Source: Bacteroidota bacterium (GTDB lineage: Bacteria > Bacteroidota > Bacteroidia > Chitinophagales > Chitinophagaceae). From it: a DNA stretch of 7,935 nucleotides. How positions within the stretch are numbered: the first letter of the stretch is position 1; each line of letters starts with the position of its first letter. Position numbers and translations under genes: made by a program. Location: the NCBI GenBank assembly GCA_023386395.1, contig JAEWJV010000372.1, positions 1-7,935 on the forward strand, read 5' to 3'. Positions 1-5,506 of the stretch are shown one piece after another. Under the pieces are notes generated by a model. That model was not told the origin of the DNA. It did not search any database and was given only the letters and a program-made list of their open reading frames with translations.

Positions 1-863
1 GGGTTCAATACATCCGTTACACCGATAAATACGGTTTGATTGGCACGAAGATTTTCTTTAATGCATTGTAAAACATCCTGCTTATTTTTTTCACCTGCAT
101 ATTCGAGAAAAAAATTGCCTGCATTCAATTCAAACAATAAAGGCAATAAATCATTATAACTAATATCTGCACTGTGCGTAGAATCATGATCGCCACCAGG
201 GCAGGAATGCACGCCGATCTTTTTTCTTTCTTCTTCAGAAAAACGGGCCAGTACTTTATTGTTTAAATCAATGAATGATCTCAATAAACTTTTTGAAGGA
301 TCAAGTTTTAAAGCAAGCCTGCCTTCCGTAAAATCCACCTGCACAAGATGAGCGCCGGCGTTTAAACAGCTTCTTATATCGGCTTCGGCTTCATTCACCA
401 GGTCATTTATAAACTGTTCCTGCGAATAATTTTCTATGCCTTCCTGCGGGTATAATAAACTGATGGCCGATACAGCAATCACCGCCTGTTTAACCGGCAA
501 ACTTGTTAACTGCTTTGCTTTCTTTAGATAAGCATCTGCATAATTTGTATAATGAAACGGGCCTGATGTTATGGTCGGCAATTGCCTTGTATGCCCGTCT
601 GCAAAAGGAATTACTACGCCATTTGGTGAAAGATTTTTTATACCACTGATTGGATAAGTTGCAAAGCTTGGTTTTGTTTGTTCGCCATCTGTTATAACCG
701 GAGAACCCGTTTCTTCAAAACGCTGTATGGTTTCTTTTAATGCTTTATCAAAAAGTTGCTGTAATTCGTTTTCATTTATTTGTTGTTGTGCAAATGCGCC
801 TAAAGCCTCCACTAAATATTTTGGCCGGGGAACGCTGCCAACAGGGTATGTTCTTATTTTCAT
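1..863 (-). CDS. MetE-like (cobalamin-independent methionine synthase C-terminal type) zinc methyl/alkyl-transferase, 3' end outside the window
   Basis: The frame is open from an ATG at 863-861 to the left edge and gives 287 complete codons, so the C-terminus is missing. The N-terminus reads VGSVPRP (residues 8-14), followed by ITDGEQ (57-62), a VQVDFTEG strand (174-181) and VHSCPGGDHDST (218-229), with FFLEYAGE at 251-258. This is the layout of the MetE/UROD-like TIM barrel. H219, C221 and E254 match the expected first zinc ligands; the final Cys should lie past the edge. Family members use zinc to activate a thiol for methylation (homocysteine in MetE). Single-barrel relatives of about 370 residues also include epoxyalkane:coenzyme M transferase, so the thiol acceptor and donor are open. 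It is the last visible gene of the minus-strand run, 13 nt after CMD-C, with no Shine-Dalgarno. No N-terminal MetE duplicate domain precedes it, so it is not full-length MetE. Confidence 0.86.
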   Translation of the reverse strand, partial: MKIRTYPVGSVPRPKYLVEALGAFAQQQINENELQQLFDKALKETIQRFEETGSPVITDGEQTKPSFATYPISGIKNLSPNGVVIPFADGHTRQLPTITSGPFHYTNYADAYLKKAKQLTSLPVKQAVIAVSAISLLYPQEGIENYSQEQFINDLVNEAEADIRSCLNAGAHLVQVDFTEGRLALKLDPSKSLLRSFIDLNNKVLARFSEEERKKIGVHSCPGGDHDSTHSADISYNDLLPLLFELNAGNFFLEYAGEKNKQDVLQCIKENLRANQTVFIGVTDVLN

Positions 864-876
864 AGTTGTAGTTTTT

Positions 877-1428
877 TTATTTATTTAAATCAATATTTGC
901 ATAGCCTTCTTTTGCACGCATCGCGGCCCGTTCTACATACACATTCCTGTCCTGCGGCGCCCATGTGTTCAATCCATCCACATAACGGTTGAACATGCAA
1001 AAAGCTGCCGCTATTAAAACAGTATCGTGTATTTCCTTATCAGTTGCACCAAGGTTTTTAGCATGTTCTATCTGCGCTGGTGTAACATGCCTGCCGCCTT
1101 TTTGTACACTGTCCGCGATGCTTAACAGCGCTTTTAATTTTGGAGAGATGGATGTTGACCCGTAGTCTTTTTTAATATCATCAATCAGCTGCATGTCGCA
1201 TTCAAAATAATATTGCGCCAATGCACCATGCACGTTCTGACAATAAAAGCAATCATTTTGTGAGGATACATAAGTACCGATCATTTCACGTTCTCCGCGT
1301 GATAAAGTATTGTTGTCATCATGCAATAAAATTTCTGCCAGTTCATTCAATGCCTCCCCTGTTTCAGGGCTGTATTGCATGGGTCCGCGAATACCGGGCA
1401 GATCGTTTTCAAGATTGATAAATGCCAT
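877..1428 (-). CDS. Carboxymuconolactone decarboxylase/AhpD-like protein (CMD-C), full redox motif
   Basis: This 183-residue protein belongs to the small helical CMD/AhpD superfamily ('peroxidase-related' group). Residues E48, C60, C63 and H67 reproduce the AhpD active-site pattern E-x11-C-x2-C-x3-H; the His that AhpD carries between its two Cys is Tyr62 here. In AhpD the Cys pair and the Glu/His relay support disulfide exchange or peroxide reduction. The second half carries the signature IHDTVLIAAAF (133-143) and NRYVDGL (147-153), nearly identical in all three paralogues of this window. A further Cys, C144, lies in that signature and C77 is unique to this copy. No signal peptide is present, so it is cytoplasmic. 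It sits 44 nt after CMD-B and 13 nt before the MetE-like gene. Function as a peroxidase, thiol reductase or true decarboxylase cannot be decided from sequence. Confidence 0.9.
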   Translation of the reverse strand: MAFINLENDLPGIRGPMQYSPETGEALNELAEILLHDDNNTLSRGEREMIGTYVSSQNDCFYCQNVHGALAQYYFECDMQLIDDIKKDYGSTSISPKLKALLSIADSVQKGGRHVTPAQIEHAKNLGATDKEIHDTVLIAAAFCMFNRYVDGLNTWAPQDRNVYVERAAMRAKEGYANIDLNK

Positions 1429-1459
1429 AGTGTGTTATAAGTTTAAGATTATAGATTTT

Positions 1460-1473
1460 AAATTCCGGAATTT
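1460..1473. promoter_or_regulatory. 14-bp perfect palindrome between CMD-B and CMD-C
   Basis: AAATTCCGGAATTT reads identically on both strands. It begins at the last base of the CMD-B stop codon (1475-1473) and lies 32 nt upstream of the CMD-C start. It could be a protein-binding site or an mRNA processing/stability element. A chance palindrome in an AT-rich gap cannot be excluded. Confidence 0.35.
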
Positions 1474-2012
1474 TATTTTGGCTGCACATATCCTTTCTCC
1501 GCCATGCGTTTTCCCATTGCTTCATATTCTTTTTCATCGGTTGGCGTAAAGCTGGCCAAGCCATCAACATACCTGTTAAACATGCTGAATGCAGCAGCGA
1601 TTAAAACCGTATCATGAATCTCTTTATCAGTAGCGCCTTCTTTTCTTGCAACATCAATATCTTCAGGCTTTACTTCTTTGCCAAGGATTTGCACTTTGCC
1701 TGCAATATTTAATAACGATTTCAGTTTGCTGCTGATGTTTGCCTGCTGCATGTCTTTTAATACCTCATCCACAATATTTTTATCATTTCCATATAATGCG
1801 CGTGATGCGGCGGCATGGCTCATCATGCAAAACATGGTATCATTTCTTTTAGAAACATAAGCCGCTATCAGCTCTCTTTCGGCTTCAGTTAATGTTGAAT
1901 TGCCTCTTAATAACACCTGTGCCAGTTCATATAATGGCTTGCCTGTTTCCGGCCGGAACATTACCAGGCTTCTTATCCCGGGTACTCCTTCTGGTACATT
2001 TATGAATGCCAT
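1473..2012 (-). CDS. Carboxymuconolactone decarboxylase/AhpD-like paralogue lacking the first active-site Cys (CMD-B)
   Basis: The protein has 179 residues and aligns end to end with the other two copies: MAFIN start, PGIR at 11-14, ERELI at 45-49, and GATDKEIHDTVLIAAAF (126-142) then NRYVDGL (146-152). The active-site pattern is E47-x11-T59-x2-C62-x3-H66, so Thr replaces the first Cys while the second Cys and the relay His remain. The codon is ACC (1838-1836), two substitutions from a Cys codon, in an otherwise intact frame. The downstream Cys shared by CMD-A and CMD-C (C144 in CMD-C) is Ser143 here. It probably cannot form the CxxC disulfide, so it may be a one-Cys enzyme, a CMD-type decarboxylase/isomerase or a structural partner of the other copies. 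It follows the MFS gene by 78 nt, a longer gap than the others in this run, containing a GC-rich palindrome. Confidence 0.9.
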   Translation of the reverse strand: MAFINVPEGVPGIRSLVMFRPETGKPLYELAQVLLRGNSTLTEAERELIAAYVSKRNDTMFCMMSHAAASRALYGNDKNIVDEVLKDMQQANISSKLKSLLNIAGKVQILGKEVKPEDIDVARKEGATDKEIHDTVLIAAAFSMFNRYVDGLASFTPTDEKEYEAMGKRMAEKGYVQPK

Positions 2013-2027
2013 AACTATTTGCCCCCA

Positions 2028-2045
2028 TCTCCGCCGCGGCAGAGA
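2028..2045. promoter_or_regulatory. GC-rich 18-bp imperfect palindrome in the leader of CMD-B
   Basis: TCTCCGCCGCGGCAGAGA pairs at 8 of 9 positions about a centre at 2036.5, with one C/A mismatch. It is an isolated GC-rich block in an AT-rich gap and ends 16 nt upstream of the CMD-B start codon. A second GCGGAG block at 2055-2060 can pair with CTCCGC at 2029-2034, so two alternative folds are possible. It may be an operator or a leader structure that sets CMD-B expression apart from the transporter. There is no T-run typical of an intrinsic terminator. Confidence 0.35.
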
Positions 2046-2090
2046 GTAAAGCTTGCGGAGGTAACAAGTTTAATTTGATTATAAATTTTA

Positions 2091-3371
2091 TTACTTAATC
2101 GTTTCTCCCTTTAGAGCAGGGGCTTTGAATGTTGTTATCAATCCAATGATGAAAATGAATGAAAAAATAAAAATAGCATTGCCATACCCGCCAAGAAATG
2201 ACACGAGTGCGCCGATGAAGAAAACAACAGTTGCTGTAAATAACCTGCCTATATTGAAACAGAATCCTGTTGCAGATGCCCTTACTTTCGTTGGAAATAG
2301 CGCAGGTATATAAACCGATAATGCACCCTGGCTTATTCCAAAGAAGAAAGCCATTATGCCCATCTCAATCAATGTTATAGTGGTTATTGAAGAATTCAGT
2401 TTAAATACAACGGCCGTCATTATAAAACCTGCAGCAAAACACAACATCATTGTTTTCCGCATACCGATCCTGTTTACTATCCATCCAGAAACAATGCTTC
2501 CGATTAAACCGGATAACGCCAGTATCATCATCGTTATGCCACGCAGTTCATCTGCTTTGTTGTTATCCGGCGTGATGCTTTGCACCCATGTTGGCGCCCA
2601 TGAAAAAATGGCCCATAATCCAATCAGCATTGCACCAAAAATGATGGAGCCACTGACAAGATTTTTTCTATAACCGCCTGAAAAAATTTGTTTGCCCGCA
2701 TTATTATCCTGTGAATGATTTGCCTGCTTCCAGCTTTCAGGTTCTGCCAGAATAAACATGGCTATAACGGCTGTGATTAACGGAATGATGCCTGCAAGAA
2801 ATGCGTTGCGCCATTCCGGTACCAGGTTATTTAATGCACCGGCCACAATAAAACCAACAGGCATGGCAGCGGATACTATTCCCAATGCAATGGCACGTTT
2901 TTTTTCAGGCCATATTTCGGCGATCAGAATATTGGTGGTTACGATTACACCGCCAACGCCAAACCCGGTTATAAAGCGATAAACGCCAACAATAAGCCAT
3001 GATGATGAGAAAGCGGTGAGCGCCGTGAATAATGCATATAATGCTGTTGAAAATATTACCGCTTTTGACCGGCCTATCTTATCACAAACAAAACCCCAGG
3101 CAAAACCGCCAAACATACTGCCAAATATGAAGATTGAATTTATATAAGCACTTATATAATTCATTCGTTCATCTGATATACTGCCTAATAAATCTTTTAC
3201 TGCAACAGGCAGGTAAACTGACATAAGCATGGATGAAATGCCACTGAACATAATGCTGATATAGCAAATGATAAATGCTATTGCCAGGCTTCGTTTCGTA
3301 GCGGCGGAAGGCTGGTATAGAGTTTCAGCAATTATAATGCGCTCTTCAATATTTACTTCAACCTGCTTCAT
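2091..3371 (-). CDS. Major facilitator superfamily (MFS) transporter, organic-acid/metabolite:H+ symporter-like
   Basis: This 426-residue polytopic inner-membrane protein has the length and hydrophobic pattern of a 12-helix MFS permease. The first helix spans about 29-52 and a polar central loop runs about 210-240. Motif A lies between helices 2 and 3 (GFVCDKIGR, 93-101), with a degenerate second copy in the other half (GWIVNRIGMRK, 296-306). Helix 4 carries RFITGFGVGG (132-141). AEIWPEKKRA (151-160), PES (211-213) and FPTKVRASATGF (359-370) then GR (375-376) match conserved positions of the sugar-porter, AAHS and metabolite:H+ symporter branch. Import of a small organic anion or aromatic acid is inferred, not shown. 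Its ATG overlaps the TGA of CMD-A by 4 nt (ATGA, 3371-3368), a sign of translational coupling, so its cargo is probably linked to the AhpD-like proteins. Confidence 0.92.
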   Translation of the reverse strand: MKQVEVNIEERIIIAETLYQPSAATKRSLAIAFIICYISIMFSGISSMLMSVYLPVAVKDLLGSISDERMNYISAYINSIFIFGSMFGGFAWGFVCDKIGRSKAVIFSTALYALFTALTAFSSSWLIVGVYRFITGFGVGGVIVTTNILIAEIWPEKKRAIALGIVSAAMPVGFIVAGALNNLVPEWRNAFLAGIIPLITAVIAMFILAEPESWKQANHSQDNNAGKQIFSGGYRKNLVSGSIIFGAMLIGLWAIFSWAPTWVQSITPDNNKADELRGITMMILALSGLIGSIVSGWIVNRIGMRKTMMLCFAAGFIMTAVVFKLNSSITTITLIEMGIMAFFFGISQGALSVYIPALFPTKVRASATGFCFNIGRLFTATVVFFIGALVSFLGGYGNAIFIFSFIFIIGLITTFKAPALKGETIK

Positions 3372-3946
3372 GGCACAACTGTTTTATTTTTTTTCAAATG
3401 ATCGTAGCCTTGCGGCAAACGGTTATAGCCGTGATTTTTTAAACGTTCTGCCAATCCTCTATAGAATTCACTACCGGCTGGTGTTTCTGTAGCAAGGCCA
3501 TCAACATACCTGTTGTACAAACAGAATAATGCTGCAATTAAAACCGTGTCGTGAATTTCTATATCCGTAGCGCCTTCCGCTTTGGCTTTATCAATTGCTT
3601 CCCTTGTTACTGCTTTGCCGTTTTCGCGAACCATCAACGCAATTATTAACAGCGCTTTCATTTTATTGCTTACAGGCGCAGTAACAATATTCTCTTTTAC
3701 TTTTTGCGATGTTTCGTGCTCATCCAATAAAATATCAGCAGCAGCCGTATGTGCCGCCGTGCAGAATTTACATTGGTTGCCGTTTGATACAACGGTTGCA
3801 ATCAGTTCACGTTCGCCTTCGGTTAAAGTGCTTTCACCGCGAAGCAAAATTTGTGTAAGCTCACGGATAGGCGCGGCGGCAACTTTATCATATTCAAGCA
3901 GGCCCGTAATGCCGGGCAAATGCTCTTCCAATGGAATATATGGCAT
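3368..3946 (-). CDS. Carboxymuconolactone decarboxylase/AhpD-like protein (CMD-A), full redox motif
   Basis: The frame is open from an earlier ATG at 3985, but the start at 3946 is preferred: it gives 192 residues and an N-terminus (MPYIPLEEHLPGI) that aligns residue for residue with MAFIN...PGI of the two paralogues, while the extra 13 residues have no counterpart. Counting from 3946, the active site is E47-x11-C59-x2-C62-x3-H66, the complete AhpD pattern with Phe61 in place of the middle His. The signature IHDTVLIAALF (131-141), C142 and NRYVDGL (145-151) follows. The C-terminal tail is about 12 residues longer than in the other copies and is Lys/His/Tyr-rich. It is the first gene of the minus-strand run and its stop codon overlaps the transporter start. 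No Shine-Dalgarno is seen. A cytoplasmic thiol-redox or decarboxylase-fold enzyme is expected; the substrate is unknown. Confidence 0.88.
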   Translation of the reverse strand: MPYIPLEEHLPGITGLLEYDKVAAAPIRELTQILLRGESTLTEGERELIATVVSNGNQCKFCTAAHTAAADILLDEHETSQKVKENIVTAPVSNKMKALLIIALMVRENGKAVTREAIDKAKAEGATDIEIHDTVLIAALFCLYNRYVDGLATETPAGSEFYRGLAERLKNHGYNRLPQGYDHLKKNKTVVP

Positions 3947-4005
3947 GAAATAATTATTTAAGCTGATGATGCACAACAAATGCATGCTGGTGAATGACAG
4001 AACAG

Positions 4006-4150
4006 TAAATTGTTTGGATGATTTTTTGTTACCAGCTTATGAACGGATGGCATCACGGTTGCGTCGCATTACCGTGATCTGCATATCATTGCACAGCTAT
4101 AGGTTCCTCTGTTCAAAGTCGTTTCATACACTATGAACCCAAACAATTTA
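4006..4150. repeat. 12-bp perfect inverted repeat bracketing 145 bp upstream of the AhpD/MFS run
   Basis: TAAATTGTTTGG at 4006-4017 is matched by its exact reverse complement at 4139-4150. The arms start and end with TA, as would be seen for a tiny element with roughly 10-bp terminal repeats at a TA target, but no longer target duplication is visible. The interior holds another dyad (4052-4078) and no ORF of note. The right arm ends 5 nt from the stop codon of the neighbouring hypothetical gene and the left arm lies 59 nt upstream of CMD-A. It could be a MITE-like relic, a large RNA stem, or chance pairing in AT-rich DNA. Confidence 0.35.
4052..4078. promoter_or_regulatory. 27-bp dyad with 8-bp perfect arms upstream of CMD-A
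   Basis: ATCACGGT (4052-4059) and ACCGTGAT (4071-4078) are exact inverted copies separated by 11 nt that contain TGCGTCGCA, itself a 9-bp palindrome. The dyad is centred about 119 nt upstream of the CMD-A start, in the only spacer before the five-gene run. It has no downstream T-tract on either strand, so it reads better as an operator or RNA hairpin than as an intrinsic terminator. It lies inside the 4006-4150 inverted repeat. Confidence 0.4.
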
Positions 4151-4155
4151 AAAGC

Positions 4156-4707
4156 TTAAATAAACAGGTCGGGAGGTTGTATGGTTCTAAGTATAAAACC
4201 TTTTTCCGTATTGAGATTATTAACTGATTGGGTTTTGTTCAGCGAAGTATTATATGTATTAAAAGTAACTTCAGTAACTGCAATATTATATTCCTGCATA
4301 AAGCTGAACTGTTTTAAAGAAGGCTGATCAGCTTTTTTATCTATTGAATTATCGCTATGTTGCTGAGCGTATAAGTTCTTAGTGTTATTGAGGTCTGTTT
4401 TTTGTTTGTTGGCAATACAATACAGGTACAACGTATCATTGCGCACCATCCGTTTTACGTAGTTGTATTGAGTGCCGTTTAATTCAATTTGTCCGTCGCA
4501 ACGCTGGTAGCCGCCGCTGCTTTGAATGTAAGGTGCATACAATGCAAACTTTAATAACACCAAATCGCTTTCATCATACCTGTTGTTATCCAATAATACC
4601 ATCATGCGCTGGTCGGCAGCGCTTTCCATTACGGAAAAAAAGAGCGTGTATCCGAAGGCATAAAAGAAATGAATAGCAATCAGTAATATGGTAATAATCT
4701 TCTTCAA
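4156..4707 (-). CDS. Exported or membrane-anchored hypothetical protein, TTG start
   Basis: The protein has 183 residues. The start is TTG (4707-4705): no ATG lies upstream, because an in-frame TAA sits two codons before it. The first in-frame ATG further in would remove a KK-plus-hydrophobic segment (residues 2-26) that looks like a signal peptide or membrane anchor. After it comes a mixed alpha/beta region with two Cys (in QRCDGQIELNG and YLYCIAN), then an Asn/Gln/Lys-rich linker and a C-terminal QPPDLFI. From memory this layout (short hydrophobic start, 'DGQIELNG', 'YNYVKR', closing PPD) resembles an unnamed Bacteroidota family of small exported proteins, often near TonB-dependent receptors; no such receptor is in this window. 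It is in the same direction as the AhpD/MFS run but 209 nt upstream, so co-transcription is uncertain. Function unknown. Confidence 0.82.
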   Translation of the reverse strand: MKKIITILLIAIHFFYAFGYTLFFSVMESAADQRMMVLLDNNRYDESDLVLLKFALYAPYIQSSGGYQRCDGQIELNGTQYNYVKRMVRNDTLYLYCIANKQKTDLNNTKNLYAQQHSDNSIDKKADQPSLKQFSFMQEYNIAVTEVTFNTYNTSLNKTQSVNNLNTEKGFILRTIQPPDLFI

Positions 4708-5506
4708 GCAAACTTAGTCGCTGGAAAAATAGAAATAATATTTGGTATTAAGCAATATTTCTGGTTGCATCTTTTACTTTTCTCAAATACTGATGAATAC
4801 CCCTCCTGGGTCATAACGAGTCCTTTTCATTGGTTATAAATAAACTTATCAATAACCGGAAACCCTGAGGCAGAAATCCCGCATGCTGATTCCCATTCGT
4901 TTGTAAGGATAAAAAGCTTCGGTTTTAAATTTTTCGAAAATCCCTTTTCCTCCTTTTATCTAGCTTTTTGGACTTCCTGCACACCTCTACAGTTTTAGAG
5001 ATGCCAGGGCTGGAAGGCGCATCTGCGAAGCAATTGTTGTTCCCATATTAAATTTTTTATAGCATGGAATTGACCGCTGGTTGACTGCCTGCAATATCTC
5101 AACGGTCTCATTTCAGCCACAACCCTTTTTTGTTATAAAGCCGGCTGAACAAGGAACTATCCTAAGTACACAATCTTTTCTCTTTATACATTCGGCCCAA
5201 CATCTGGCAACTCTCGAAAACGGTTAGTTCATTTTTTAATGCCGGAGTTTTTAAATGCATTCAAAACCAGTATAAATATAGCTTGCTGTGTATTTTGGAA
5301 TAGCCGCTATAAAAGGACAGAAGTTATTTAATCATTTAATGCTGATACTAAATAAGTTTGCTGCTGAATGATCTGAAATAAAATTTAATGACAGTGCGGT
5401 ATTACTCAAAGACAAAGATTAATATACGGGCCGGAATCTTTAAAGTATCATATTAAATATTGTTTCATTACAGGCATTTATTATTCAACTTTTATAATAA
5501 TTTGAA
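4708..5506. other. Intergenic region of about 800 bp with no supportable gene
   Basis: This stretch separates the minus-strand hypothetical gene from the plus-strand phosphatase. All six frames are broken by frequent stops and no tRNA-like or rRNA-like fold was recognised. Small inverted repeats are visible: GGTTAT/ATAACC (4832-4837 with 4852-4857), AGATGC/GCATCT (4999-5004 with 5019-5024) and TTCAGCC/GGCTGAA (5112-5118 with 5143-5149). The part around 4860-5250 is richer in C and G than its flanks, which might indicate a decayed element or a non-coding RNA, but nothing identifies either. The last 100 nt are very AT-rich, as expected before a start codon. Confidence 0.6.
5353..5360 (+). promoter_or_regulatory. 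Possible Bacteroidota-type -7 element (TAnnTTTG) for the phosphatase gene
   Basis: TAAGTTTG fits the TAnnTTTG consensus known for Bacteroidetes sigma-70 promoters and lies about 146 nt upstream of the start at 5507. No clear TTG/TTTG element is present at the expected distance upstream, so support is weak. The short motif occurs by chance. Confidence 0.2.

Noticed and set aside
2356..2673. Plus-strand open frames opposite the MFS gene and similar frames opposite other genes
   Set aside because: They are antisense shadows of well-supported genes and carry no family motifs.
3947..3985. N-terminal extension of CMD-A from the ATG at 3985
   Set aside because: The 13 extra residues have no counterpart in the two paralogues, whereas the start at 3946 aligns exactly with theirs.
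4709..4716. TAAGTTTG on the minus strand as a promoter -7 element for the hypothetical gene
   Set aside because: It lies 1 nt upstream of the TTG start, so transcription would begin inside the coding region. Probably a chance match.
4931..4940. TTTTCGAAAA palindrome in the 800-bp gap
   Set aside because: A 10-bp AT-rich palindrome is common by chance and nothing nearby gives it a role.
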